In this document: positions 10,197-18,931 of the stretch, one piece after another
Layout: each line of letters starts with the position of its first letter
Position numbering within the stretch: the first letter of the stretch is position 1
DNA from: Veillonella agrestimuris
Lineage (GTDB): Bacteria > Bacillota > Negativicutes > Veillonellales > Veillonellaceae
Reading direction: 5' to 3'
Length of the DNA: 64,000 bases
Assembly: GCF_943193065.1 (NCBI RefSeq)
Contig: NZ_CALPCS010000003.1
Location: 95,057 to 159,056 of the forward strand
The notes under the pieces: model-generated
Told to the model about the DNA's origin: nothing
Seen by the model: only the letters and a program-made list of their open reading frames with translations
Database searches by the model: none
Position numbers and translations under genes: made by a program

Positions 10197-10981
10197 TGGC
10201 TGATACAAGTAAATTAATTCGATATTTTGAAGCTAGTGGCAACGGCGAAGAAGCTCGTCGTATGTTAGATTTGGCTGAACAAGTAGTAAAAGGGAAACCC
10301 TTTCGGGTAACCGATTTTACAAGTCCTGCCGGGCTTGTCATTGCCGATGCAATAAAGGCGGCCTATCCAGAACTACAAGTAAAAACCTATGGTGGTTACG
10401 AAGGGGCCGAACGCATTCGCATTGCCTTTGTAGATAATCATTTTCAAGGCACTGTCGATATGGGGATTACAGCCCTTAAAGTATCTTGGGATCCGCGATT
10501 TAGACTCTTAACTCATCGCGATGTACTAGGATCTCTATTAGGGCTAGGCATGGAGCGTACTAAATTTGGCGATATTATTATGGTTCAAGGGGACGCTCAA
10601 GTATTAGTTGATAATACTATTGCCGATTTTATTGTCCAAAACTTTACAAAAATCGCGATGGTTACTGTTTCGGCAGAGATCATTTCGCTAGATGATATTG
10701 CACCGAAAGAAGAAAAAATTAAAGAAGTACGTACTACTGTCGCATCTTTGCGATTAGATGCAGTAGCTAGCTCTGGGTTTAGCGTGTCTCGAACAAAGTT
10801 GGTGAGCGCTATTAACGCTGGGTTATTGCAAGTGAATTGGCAACCTGCGAAAGGACCATCTCAAGAAGTAAAAGAAGGAGATGTGATTTCTATGCGCGGT
10901 CGCGGCCGAATGAAAGTAGAAGCCATAACAGGCACATCGAGAAAGGGACGCATTGGCGTGTACTTGAAACGATTTATGTAA
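10196..10981 (+). CDS. ylmH: YlmH-like RNA-binding protein (S4 domain)
   Basis: 261 residues. The N-terminal two thirds form the YlmH-specific domain (GYEGAERIRIAF, LLGLGMERTKFGDI), and the last ~75 residues form an S4 RNA-binding domain (LRLDAVASSGFSVSRTKLVSAINAGLLQVNW). YlmH proteins have been linked to ribosome rescue and to cell division neighbourhoods. Start ATG 10196 is coupled to the proC stop by TAATG. A perfect 12-bp-stem terminator closes the operon after it. Confidence 0.9.
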   Translation: MADTSKLIRYFEASGNGEEARRMLDLAEQVVKGKPFRVTDFTSPAGLVIADAIKAAYPELQVKTYGGYEGAERIRIAFVDNHFQGTVDMGITALKVSWDPRFRLLTHRDVLGSLLGLGMERTKFGDIIMVQGDAQVLVDNTIADFIVQNFTKIAMVTVSAEIISLDDIAPKEEKIKEVRTTVASLRLDAVASSGFSVSRTKLVSAINAGLLQVNWQPAKGPSQEVKEGDVISMRGRGRMKVEAITGTSRKGRIGVYLKRFM

Positions 10982-10989
10982 GAAAATTG

Positions 10990-11023
10990 AAAATCGGCTT
11001 GGCCTGTCAAGCCGATTTTTTTA
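10990..11023 (+). terminator. Intrinsic terminator after ylmH
   Basis: AAAATCGGCTTG pairs perfectly with CAAGCCGATTTT (10990-11001 with 11008-11019) around a 6-nt loop and runs into a T tract. It ends the pgeF-ylmH operon. Confidence 0.93.
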
Positions 11024-11041
11024 TATATTCTCTAGATTGAT

Positions 11042-11050
11042 TGGTATACT
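11042..11050 (+). promoter_or_regulatory. Extended -10 promoter of the tetrapyrrole operon
   Basis: TGG-TATACT at 11042-11050 lies 25 bp upstream of the first gene and just after the terminator, in the same TTGGTATAnT context seen before pyk, the Bax inhibitor gene and the methyltransferase gene. Confidence 0.5.
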
Positions 11051-11075
11051 AGAAATTATAGATTGAGGTATTTCT

Positions 11076-11720
11076 ATGCTATCTATTACATTACAATTAC
11101 GGCAAGATGATACCATCCTTTTTATTGGTGGCGGTGACGTAACGGAACGAAGAATATCCTTAGTGATGAATGAGGCTCGTTGTGTTGTTATTAGCCCTAC
11201 TGTAACAGAGACTATTCGTAAGTGGGCTGTAGAAGGATTGATTCTTTGGCATGAGACACCATTTACTGATACATATATAGAGTTATTAAAAGCGAGTAAA
11301 CTTCTTTTTATTAGCACCAACAATAGAGAATTGAATGATAAACTTGAATCCCTCGCTAAGGATTATAAGGTGTGGATGAATCGCAGCGATAAACCAGAAG
11401 CTTGTGATTTTACAATCCCCGCTACCTTAGAAGTTGGTGATTTGCAGATTGCTATTGGCGCTAATAATGGAGGTCCACGCATTAATCGTCTCGTTCGGCA
11501 AGATATGACAAACCGTTATAGTGAGTTGAAAATTGCTATACCGAGACTTAAAATAATAAGGGAAGAGGTCAAATCGATTCTTCCCAGTGTAGCGGAGCGT
11601 CAACAATTTTGGCGCACCCATTTAGATGAAACTGCGTTTCAGGCTATTTTAGACGGAAATTGGCCTTATATAGAGGAGAAACTACACTATGCAATTAGTG
11701 GTATTAGGTCTAAATCATAG
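11076..11720 (+). CDS. Precorrin-2 dehydrogenase / sirohydrochlorin ferrochelatase-like (CysG N-terminal type)
   Basis: Oxidises precorrin-2 to sirohydrochlorin with NAD+; some members also insert iron to give siroheme. 214 residues with a Rossmann motif FIGGGDVTERRISLVM, the central FISTNNRELND segment, and the CDFTIPATLEVGDLQIAIGANNGGPRINRLVRQDM signature of the family. It leads the hem operon. Its 3' end overlaps hemA by 32 bp, unusually long for this window and suggesting coupled translation. Whether chelatase activity is present cannot be read from sequence alone. Confidence 0.87.
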   Translation: MLSITLQLRQDDTILFIGGGDVTERRISLVMNEARCVVISPTVTETIRKWAVEGLILWHETPFTDTYIELLKASKLLFISTNNRELNDKLESLAKDYKVWMNRSDKPEACDFTIPATLEVGDLQIAIGANNGGPRINRLVRQDMTNRYSELKIAIPRLKIIREEVKSILPSVAERQQFWRTHLDETAFQAILDGNWPYIEEKLHYAISGIRSKS

Positions 11721-12960
11721 AAGTGCTGCAGTAGCGGTACGAGAACGCTTTTCCTTTGAGAAAGATGAAGTCAAAGCAGCTCTTAATAAAATCTATGAAT
11801 ACGATAGAATTTCAGAATGTGTTATATTATCTACTTGCAATCGAACAGAACTATATGCTGTATTAGAAGATGTAGAACAGCCAAAGCAATACATGTTAGA
11901 TGTTATGAAAGACTTAAAAGACGCTGATTCTATTGATGAATCTGCTTTTTTCTTCTACCAAGATCGAGAGTGTGTGGATCATTTATTCCGCGTATCCGCC
12001 AGTTTAGATTCTCTCGTATTGGGGGAAGGTCAGATTTTAAGTCAATTAAAAGTGGCTTACATAGAGGCATATAGTGCTGGGTTTACAGGCACAGTATTTA
12101 ATATTTTATTCCAACGCGCCATTAGTGTGGGTAAAAAAGTGCGTACTAATACAGGTATTGCCAATACGCCTGTATCGGTTAGCTATACCGCAGTTAACCT
12201 TGCTGAAGATAGCTTAGATAAACCGCTTTCAGAAGCGACAGTCCTCATTTTAGGGGCGGGTACAATGAGTGAGCTAACAGCTATTCATTTGCAATCAAAA
12301 GGAGTTAAAACGATTTTTGTATCGAATCGAACCTTTGCTAAAGCAGAAACATTGGCTAAGAAGTTTAATGGGCACGCCATTAAGTTAGACGATGTAGTAG
12401 ACTATGCGGTAGAAGCAGATATTTTAATTACTTCCACAGGGGCGCCGCATTATATTATTAATGAAAAAGAAGCTCGACGTATTGCTGCGCGACGAAATGG
12501 AATGCCTATGGTTATGATCGATATTGCTGTACCTCGCGATATTGACCCTGCTGTAGCGGATATTGATGGAATTTATCTTTTCAATATCGATGCTCTTGAA
12601 AGCGTTGTAGAAGAAAATAAACAGCAACGGGAAGAAGAGGCTAAACGAGCTGAGCCGATTATTCATGAAGCTATTGAAGATGTGTTAGATAAATTAAGTT
12701 ATTTATCAGTTCGCCCTATGATGGCCTTATTGACGGATAAAGCAGATCGCATTCGTAGTCGTGAATTACATCGTGCCTTAGCTAAATTACCAGATATTTC
12801 CGATAGAGAACGTCGCATTATGGACTCTATGAGTCGCATGATCGTCCGCAAAATGTTGAGAGAACCGATGATTCATTTCAATGAAATCGCCGGAACAGAA
12901 GAAGAAGGCTTATATTGGGACTTATTCAAAGATATGTTCAATCTGAAGAAAGAAGGATAG
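11689..12960 (+). CDS. hemA: Glutamyl-tRNA reductase
   Basis: First committed step of C5-route tetrapyrrole synthesis: reduces Glu-tRNA to glutamate-1-semialdehyde with NADPH. 423 residues with the catalytic cysteine in STCNRTE (C50), the GEGQILSQ segment, the NADPH motif LGAGTMSELTA, and the C-terminal dimerisation helices. The start lies within the previous gene, with GAGGAG just upstream. hemC follows after 3 bp. Secure. Confidence 0.97.
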   Translation: MQLVVLGLNHRSAAVAVRERFSFEKDEVKAALNKIYEYDRISECVILSTCNRTELYAVLEDVEQPKQYMLDVMKDLKDADSIDESAFFFYQDRECVDHLFRVSASLDSLVLGEGQILSQLKVAYIEAYSAGFTGTVFNILFQRAISVGKKVRTNTGIANTPVSVSYTAVNLAEDSLDKPLSEATVLILGAGTMSELTAIHLQSKGVKTIFVSNRTFAKAETLAKKFNGHAIKLDDVVDYAVEADILITSTGAPHYIINEKEARRIAARRNGMPMVMIDIAVPRDIDPAVADIDGIYLFNIDALESVVEENKQQREEEAKRAEPIIHEAIEDVLDKLSYLSVRPMMALLTDKADRIRSRELHRALAKLPDISDRERRIMDSMSRMIVRKMLREPMIHFNEIAGTEEEGLYWDLFKDMFNLKKEG

Positions 12961-12963
12961 CAC

Positions 12964-13902
12964 ATGAGAGACCATATAAAAATTGGTACTCGTAAGAGTG
13001 CCCTTGCATTGTGGCAAGCTGAATATATCAAAGATGAATTACAACGATTATATCCAGGGATTACTGTTGAATTAGTTCACTTCAACACAAAAGGTGATCG
13101 TATTTTAGAAAAACCTCTCGCTGAAGTAGGGGGAAAAGGTTTATTTACGGCTGAATTAGAAGCTGCTATGATAGCTGGAGACATCGACATCGCTGTACAT
13201 AGCTTGAAAGATATGCCCACGGAACTACCAGAAGGCTTGACATTAGGGGCTATTTCAAAACGTGAAGTACCTCATGATGCGTTAATCAGCCCTGTATATA
13301 AAACACTGGATCAACTGCCGCAAGGTGCGCGCATAGGGACTAGTAGCTTGCGGCGTCAAGCACAATTGCTGCACGTTCGTCCTGATTTAAAAATCAAAGT
13401 GATTCGCGGCAATGTACAGACGCGGTTGAATAAAATTAACTCTGAAGGCTTAGATGGAGTAGTGCTTGCTCAAGCGGGCTTAAAGCGACTAGGTTTGGAG
13501 GATCAAATTACGCAAGTCTTTACGGCTGATGAAATGATTCCTGCTGTCGGACAAGGGGCATTAGCTATTGAATGCCGTGCTGATGATGATGAAATGTTAG
13601 CTATGCTTTCACACATCGACGATGAACCAACTCGGTTAGCTGTGGAAGGGGAACGGAGTTTCCTCAATCAATTGAATGGCGGCTGCCAAGTGCCGATGGG
13701 GGTATATGGCACTATTGATAAAGGGCAATTGACTTTGAAAGCGCTCATTGCATCATTAGATGGAAAAACTGTCTATGAAGGCGAGTTATCTGGCCCTGCT
13801 TGTAAAAGTAAAATGTTAGGCAAAAATCTAGCTAAAGCATTGTACGAAGAGGGTGGCAAACATATTGTGGATGCTCTTGTAAAGGAAGGAATCATAAAAT
13901 GA
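12964..13902 (+). CDS. hemC: Porphobilinogen deaminase (hydroxymethylbilane synthase)
   Basis: Polymerises four porphobilinogens to hydroxymethylbilane. 312 residues: IGTRKSALALWQAE at the N terminus, the active-site aspartate in HSLKDMPTELP, the arginine-rich GTSSLRRQAQLL, and the dipyrromethane-cofactor cysteine in LNGGCQVPMG (C241). The family length is standard. Its stop overlaps the next start by ATGA. Confidence 0.97.
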   Translation: MRDHIKIGTRKSALALWQAEYIKDELQRLYPGITVELVHFNTKGDRILEKPLAEVGGKGLFTAELEAAMIAGDIDIAVHSLKDMPTELPEGLTLGAISKREVPHDALISPVYKTLDQLPQGARIGTSSLRRQAQLLHVRPDLKIKVIRGNVQTRLNKINSEGLDGVVLAQAGLKRLGLEDQITQVFTADEMIPAVGQGALAIECRADDDEMLAMLSHIDDEPTRLAVEGERSFLNQLNGGCQVPMGVYGTIDKGQLTLKALIASLDGKTVYEGELSGPACKSKMLGKNLAKALYEEGGKHIVDALVKEGIIK

Positions 13903-15419
13903 CAGGTAAAGTATATTTAATCGGTGCTGGCCCTGGAGATGCTAAATTAATCACTGTAAAAGGCCGAGAATGCATTGAAAAAGCAGATGTAATTGTATAT
14001 GACTACTTGGCAGATATAGACCTTCTTGGGTGGGCACGACCTGATGCGGAATTGATCTATGCGGGAAAACAATGCCGAGATCATACGATGCACCAATGGG
14101 AAATTAACGAACTCCTCGTAGCAAAAGGGAAAGAAGGTAAAATCGTAGCCCGTTTGAAGGGCGGTGATCCACTCGTATTTGGTCGCGGTGGTGAAGAAGC
14201 GATGGCCCTTAAAGAGGGGGGAGTTCCTTTTGAATTTGTTCCTGGCGTTACATCGCCTGTAGCAGCACCAGCTTATGCAGGGATTCCTGTGACACAACGA
14301 GCAATGGCGACGTCCTTTGCAGTCGTTACAGGCCATGAAGATCCAACAAAATCTGTGTCTGGCATTCATTGGGAAGGCTTGGCAACCGCTGTAGATACAC
14401 TCTGTTTTGTTATGGGTGTTACAAACCTAGAAATGATTGCTCACAACTTGATGAAACACGGCCGTCCTAAAGACACGCCAGTAGCTTTAGTGCGGTGGGG
14501 TACGAAACCGATTCAACAAGTTTTAGTATCTACCTTAGAACATGTAGTAGAAGACGTAGTGAAGGCGAATTTAAAAGCCCCTGCTATTATTGTTGTAGGC
14601 GACGTTGTTAATTTGAGGGAGCAATTGCAATGGTTCGACAATAAACCATTATTTGGCAAAACTATTGTGGTTACTCGTGCGCGATCCCAAGCGAGTCGCT
14701 TCAAAGAAGCTTTGCAGGAACAAGGTGCCCGTGTTATTCAAAGCGCTGCCATCAAGACGACAGCTTTAGAATTGTTCGACGAAGACCGCCGTATTATGGA
14801 CCGCGTCGATCAATATAAAGCCATTGTTTTTACCTCTGGTGAAGGCGTACGCTACTTCTTTAGCCTATTGAAAGACATGGGACGAGATGCTCGCGCCTTA
14901 GGGTATGCAAAAGTATGTGCCATCGGTAGTGCAACAGCGCGTGAATTGATGCATTTTGGTATTATTCCTGATATTGTGCCTACTGATTATAAAGCTGAAT
15001 CGGTAGTGCGCGCTTTAGACGGTAAAGTGAGTGCTGGCGATGAAGTTCTGTTGATTCAGCCGAAAAAATCGAGAGATGTCATTCCTCGTGAATTGCGTCA
15101 TATGGATGTACAAGTAGATATTTTGCGCATTTATGAAACACAGCAAGATACATCGCAACAAGAAGTTTTAGTGGAAGCGCTTACAAAAGGCGAAGTAGAT
15201 TATATTACATTTACTAGCTCCTCTACGGTAACGAATACATTACAATTATTAGGGGACAATGCCCTAGAGCTATTAAAGAATACAAAAGTCGCTTGTATTG
15301 GCCCTATTACAGCAGCTACGGCGATGAGTGAAGGCTTAGAAATTCACGTTATCAGTCCTGTATATACTACAGATGGTCTTGTAGATGCTATTATAGAAGA
15401 TGTACGAGAAAATAATTAA
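13899..15419 (+). CDS. cobA/hemD: Uroporphyrinogen-III C-methyltransferase / uroporphyrinogen-III synthase fusion
   Basis: Two enzymes in one 506-residue chain. Residues 1-245 are the SAM-dependent CobA/SUMT domain with YLIGAGPGDAKLITVKG, GGDPLVFGRGGEE, PGVTSPVAAPAYAGIPVTQR and the GTKPIQQ motif. Residues about 250-506 are the HemD domain with TRARSQASRF, VFTSGEGVRYFF and ITFTSSSTV. HemD closes hydroxymethylbilane to uroporphyrinogen III and CobA methylates it at C2 and C7 to precorrin-2, so the fusion channels flux toward siroheme and corrinoids. The fusion is known in Firmicutes. Coupled to hemC by ATGA. Confidence 0.95.
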   Translation: MTGKVYLIGAGPGDAKLITVKGRECIEKADVIVYDYLADIDLLGWARPDAELIYAGKQCRDHTMHQWEINELLVAKGKEGKIVARLKGGDPLVFGRGGEEAMALKEGGVPFEFVPGVTSPVAAPAYAGIPVTQRAMATSFAVVTGHEDPTKSVSGIHWEGLATAVDTLCFVMGVTNLEMIAHNLMKHGRPKDTPVALVRWGTKPIQQVLVSTLEHVVEDVVKANLKAPAIIVVGDVVNLREQLQWFDNKPLFGKTIVVTRARSQASRFKEALQEQGARVIQSAAIKTTALELFDEDRRIMDRVDQYKAIVFTSGEGVRYFFSLLKDMGRDARALGYAKVCAIGSATARELMHFGIIPDIVPTDYKAESVVRALDGKVSAGDEVLLIQPKKSRDVIPRELRHMDVQVDILRIYETQQDTSQQEVLVEALTKGEVDYITFTSSSTVTNTLQLLGDNALELLKNTKVACIGPITAATAMSEGLEIHVISPVYTTDGLVDAIIEDVRENN

Positions 15420-15442
15420 TCTATATATGAAGGAGTACGACT

Positions 15443-16420
15443 ATGTATGATTTAACATATCGTCCTCGCCGTCTTCGCATTTCCCCAGAAATGCGAGACT
15501 TGGTGCGAGAAACAACGGTAGATACATCCGATTTAATCTATCCTTTGTTTATCGTTCCTGGTGAAGGTATTAAACGTGAAATTGATACATTGCCTGGACA
15601 ATATCATCTCTCCGTTGATGAAGCGGTAAAAGTGGCGAAAGAGGCTTATGAACTAGGAATTCGAGGCGTTGAAATTTTTGGCATTCCTACCTATAAGGAT
15701 GAACAAGGATCATCTGCTTGGGATATGAATGAGCCTGTGCAACAAGCGATTAAAGAGATTCGAAAAGAAGTACCTAACTTATTGGTCATCGCCGATGTCT
15801 GCTTATGTCAGTATACGTCTACTGGTCATTGTGGGATGATTGAAGATCATGAAATTTTGAATGACGAAACATTGCCATTATTGTGCAAAGTGGCGGTTAG
15901 TCAAGCAGAAGCAGGCGCTCATATGGTAGCGCCTTCGGACATGATGGATGGTCGCGTAGGTGCTATCCGTGAAGCCTTAGATCAAGCTGGGTATACAGAT
16001 GTATCTATTATGAGTTACGCTGCGAAATATGCATCTGCTTACTATGGGCCATTCCGTGGTGCCGTTAACTCTAAGCCTCAATTTGGAGATCGTAAGTCTT
16101 ATCAAATGGATCCAGCTAATCGCTTAGAAGCGATGCGTGAAATTGAATTAGACATTGCTGAAGGGGCTGATATTATCATGATTAAACCAGCCTTGTCTTA
16201 TTTAGACATTGTACGAGAAACACGAGATCGGTATGAATTACCATTAGCTGTTTACAATGTATCTGGTGAATATGCTATGGTAAAAAGTGCAGCCCAAGCT
16301 GGTTTAATTGATGAAGAGCGCCTCGTTATGGAAACTATGTTATCTATGAAACGCGCTGGTGCTAAGATCATCATTACTTATCACGCTCTTGACGTAGCGC
16401 GTTGGTTGGCTAAGCAGTAG
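15443..16420 (+). CDS. hemB: Delta-aminolevulinic acid dehydratase (porphobilinogen synthase)
   Basis: Condenses two aminolevulinates to porphobilinogen. 325 residues with the zinc-site cysteines in DVCLCQYTSTGHCG, the first active lysine in MSYAAKYASAYYGPFR and the Schiff-base lysine in IMIKPALSYLDI. The cysteine set indicates a zinc-dependent enzyme. AAGGAG precedes the ATG; hemL follows after 11 bp. Confidence 0.96.
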   Translation: MYDLTYRPRRLRISPEMRDLVRETTVDTSDLIYPLFIVPGEGIKREIDTLPGQYHLSVDEAVKVAKEAYELGIRGVEIFGIPTYKDEQGSSAWDMNEPVQQAIKEIRKEVPNLLVIADVCLCQYTSTGHCGMIEDHEILNDETLPLLCKVAVSQAEAGAHMVAPSDMMDGRVGAIREALDQAGYTDVSIMSYAAKYASAYYGPFRGAVNSKPQFGDRKSYQMDPANRLEAMREIELDIAEGADIIMIKPALSYLDIVRETRDRYELPLAVYNVSGEYAMVKSAAQAGLIDEERLVMETMLSMKRAGAKIIITYHALDVARWLAKQ

Positions 16421-16431
16421 GAGGAGAGACT

Positions 16432-17733
16432 ATGTTACAATTAGGCAAATCTGAAAAAGCTTTTGAAGAAGCAAAACGATATATGCCAGGCGGTGTAAAT
16501 AGCCCTGTTCGCTCTTATCGCAGTGTAGGTTCTAATCCACCTTTCATTAGCTCTGCTAGTGGTAGCCGTATTTATGATATCGATAATAACGAGTATATTG
16601 ACTATGTGCTTAGTTGGGGGCCTATGATTCTTGGACATGCGAATCCTGAAGTAGTGGCTAGCTTACAAGAAGCCATTCCTCGCGGAACTAGCTATGGTGC
16701 GCCGACGCTATTGGAAACAGAATTGGCTAAAAAAATTCAAGCCTTCATGCCTTCCATGGAAATGATTCGTCTCGTTAGCTCTGGCACAGAGGCAACTATG
16801 AGTGCGCTTCGTGTAGCTCGTGGTTATACAGGTCGCGATCGAATTGTAAAATTTATCGGTTGTTACCATGGTCATAGTGATTCTTTACTGGTAAAAGCTG
16901 GTTCAGGACTTGCTACCTTTGGCGTTCCAGATAGTCCTGGCGTACCACAAGCGGTAGCGGAAAATACGATCACATTGCCATATAACGATATTGAAGCAAT
17001 TACTAAATTATTTGATGATATGGGAGATACCATTGCCGCTGTCATTGTAGAACCTGTAGCTGGTAATATGGGGTGTGTTCCACCAGTACCAGGTTTCCTT
17101 GAAGCGTTACGGAGTCTTACGAAAGATTATGGGGCAGTGCTCATTTTTGATGAAGTTATGTGTGGCTTCCGCGCTAGCAGTGGAGGCGCGCAAAAGCTGT
17201 ATAATATTAAGCCTGATCTAACTTGTTTAGGTAAAATTGTAGGTGGTGGCATGCCTATGGCTGTCTTTGGGGGCTCTGTGAAAATTATGTCTCAAATTGC
17301 TCCATCTGGTCCTATTTACCAGGCTGGTACTTTGAGCGGCAATCCTGTTGCCGTTACGGCCGGCCTTGCTACATTATCTATGTTGCAACGAGATCCGACT
17401 ATTTTCAAACAAGTAGAGGAAGCGACAAAAACATTGTGTGAAGGCTACGAACAGTTAGGCGCTAAATATAATGTGCCTATTGTGGTGCAACGTGTTGGAT
17501 CTATGTTTACGGTGTTCTTTACAGATAAACCAGTACAAAATTTTGATGATGCTAGTCAATGTAATGAAGAGCATTTTAAAACATTCTTCCATTACAATTT
17601 GAGTCATGGAATCTATATGGCGCCTAGTCCTTATGAAAGCAATTTCTTATCTGTATTTCATAAACAATCCGATATTGAACGGACATTAGCTGTTGCAGAA
17701 GAAGCGTTTAAAGAAATCGCTAATACTCTGTAG
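16432..17733 (+). CDS. hemL: Glutamate-1-semialdehyde 2,1-aminomutase
   Basis: PLP enzyme converting glutamate-1-semialdehyde to 5-aminolevulinate, partner of HemA. 433 residues with PGGVNSPVR at the N terminus, SSGTEATMSALRVARG, the PLP aspartate in IFDEVMCGFR, the Schiff-base lysine in LGKIVGGGMP, and YQAGTLSGNP. GAGGAG upstream. It is the last biosynthetic gene of the operon; the XRE gene follows directly. Confidence 0.97.
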   Translation: MLQLGKSEKAFEEAKRYMPGGVNSPVRSYRSVGSNPPFISSASGSRIYDIDNNEYIDYVLSWGPMILGHANPEVVASLQEAIPRGTSYGAPTLLETELAKKIQAFMPSMEMIRLVSSGTEATMSALRVARGYTGRDRIVKFIGCYHGHSDSLLVKAGSGLATFGVPDSPGVPQAVAENTITLPYNDIEAITKLFDDMGDTIAAVIVEPVAGNMGCVPPVPGFLEALRSLTKDYGAVLIFDEVMCGFRASSGGAQKLYNIKPDLTCLGKIVGGGMPMAVFGGSVKIMSQIAPSGPIYQAGTLSGNPVAVTAGLATLSMLQRDPTIFKQVEEATKTLCEGYEQLGAKYNVPIVVQRVGSMFTVFFTDKPVQNFDDASQCNEEHFKTFFHYNLSHGIYMAPSPYESNFLSVFHKQSDIERTLAVAEEAFKEIANTL

Positions 17734-17742
17734 GTGAAGGGT

Positions 17743-18204
17743 ATGCAGTTTTATAAAAACTTAAAACGCGCACGGGTGCGCATGGGAAAGACGCAAATTG
17801 AAGTAGCGAAAGCTGTAGGTATTAGTAATGCAGCTTTATCAAATTATGAAACAGGCTATCGAGAACCAGATTTGCAGACCTTAGCTTCATTGGCTCGTTA
17901 TTATGGTATTACTTTAGATGAGTTAGTTAATGTAGATACAGATGATACAATTAAAGTCTATGATTTACATCCTCTCGTGAAAGGGAAATATATCGGTTTT
18001 AAAGGCGCTGTGTATGCCTTAAAAGAATCTCAAAAGAAAGTGATTATTAAAGAATTAGACAGATTATTTCAACAATTTGAAAAATCAAAACTTGTAAAGG
18101 ACGAGTCGTCTAAAGGAATTAATCCTCATATTAATCGAGGAGGTATGTTGGGATCTAACCTTGCCGGGAGCCGCGGTGCAAAACGGCAAGATACAAACCG
18201 CTAG
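17743..18204 (+). CDS. XRE-family helix-turn-helix regulator
   Basis: About 153 residues. The N-terminal 60 form a Cro/CI-type HTH (KRARVRMGKTQIEVAKAVGISNAALSNYETGYREPDLQ). The rest is a lysine-rich segment with an RLFQQFEKS helix and a basic glycine-rich tail. ATG 17743 is preferred over GTG 17734, which abuts the hemL stop, because GTGAAGGG sits just before the ATG. Its position directly after hemL suggests co-transcription with the hem operon and a possible role in controlling it; the target is not shown by sequence. Confidence 0.8.
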   Translation: MQFYKNLKRARVRMGKTQIEVAKAVGISNAALSNYETGYREPDLQTLASLARYYGITLDELVNVDTDDTIKVYDLHPLVKGKYIGFKGAVYALKESQKKVIIKELDRLFQQFEKSKLVKDESSKGINPHINRGGMLGSNLAGSRGAKRQDTNR

Positions 18205-18226
18205 AATTTCATGAAAGGAGATAGTT

Positions 18227-18790
18227 ATGAAAGCAGGTTTTACTTATATTACAGAACCATCCCGTCGTCGTGTGGGCTTATCTGTAATTCTTGGTATTAT
18301 TGTAGGTATTATTGGTGCCATTGCTAAATGGGGGTGGGAGGTGCCATTCCCACCACGTAATCCAGATGTATTCTGGCCTGTTGATGCTATGAGCCGTGTA
18401 ACACCACCTAAAATTTTCTTAGACATGTTTGGTGTTAGCGATTGGACGGTACATTTCTCTGGCTACGCATTGCCAATGGATGTATTTATCGTTCACGTAT
18501 TATTCTCTATTGTGTTTGGTTTGATGTACTGCGTAATTGCAGAATACTGGCCGCGCATTAAAATGTGGCAAGGTTGCGTATTCGGCTTCTTCGTATTCAT
18601 CATTGCACACAACATGGTAATGCCTTGGATGGGTTTAGTACCACCAGTAAGCGAAATTCCATTTGATGAACAATTCTCTGAATTATTTGGTCACCTTTGG
18701 TGGTTATGGATTATGGAAATTGCTCGTCGAGATCTTCGTAACCGTATTACAAACGAACCAGATCCTGAGTTTCCATTAGGTAGTCGATAA
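18227..18790 (+). CDS. YagU-like (DUF1440) inner-membrane protein
   Basis: 187 residues with hydrophobic helices at about 18-36, 86-106, 118-138 and 158-170. The motifs PFPPRN near residue 43 and PW-x-G-L-x-P-P near 143 match the YagU family. E. coli YagU has been linked to acid resistance; a mechanism is not known. It has an AAAGGAG ribosome binding site and lies 22 bp after the XRE gene, ending before a terminator, so it is probably the last gene of the hem transcript. Confidence 0.75.
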   Translation: MKAGFTYITEPSRRRVGLSVILGIIVGIIGAIAKWGWEVPFPPRNPDVFWPVDAMSRVTPPKIFLDMFGVSDWTVHFSGYALPMDVFIVHVLFSIVFGLMYCVIAEYWPRIKMWQGCVFGFFVFIIAHNMVMPWMGLVPPVSEIPFDEQFSELFGHLWWLWIMEIARRDLRNRITNEPDPEFPLGSR

Positions 18791-18829
18791 TCAAATATAG
18801 ATTATTTACATAGGCCATAAAACAATAGT

Positions 18830-18887
18830 AAAAGTCATTATAGAGAGGACTCGTAGAGTATTATAACTTCTCCTATAATGGCTTTTT
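18830..18887 (+). terminator. Imperfect intrinsic terminator after the YagU-like gene
   Basis: AAAAGTCATTATAGAG pairs with CTCCTATAATGGCTTTT, with one wobble and small bulges, around a ~20-nt loop and runs into TTTTTT. It lies between the hem operon and the metallopeptidase gene. Confidence 0.65.
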
Positions 18888-18931
18888 TATTTTCTCTTTG
18901 CCCTATATACAGATGTGGTAAAATAATATAT

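Noticed and set aside
13947..14369. 140-codon minus-strand frame opposite the cobA domain
   Set aside because: It is a shadow of the well-supported cobA/hemD gene, with unlikely composition rich in Cys, Phe and Arg.
18878..18931. Upstream ATG for the YgjP-like gene
   Set aside because: It begins inside the terminator stem and adds a stretch not expected in the family; ATG 18932 fits better.
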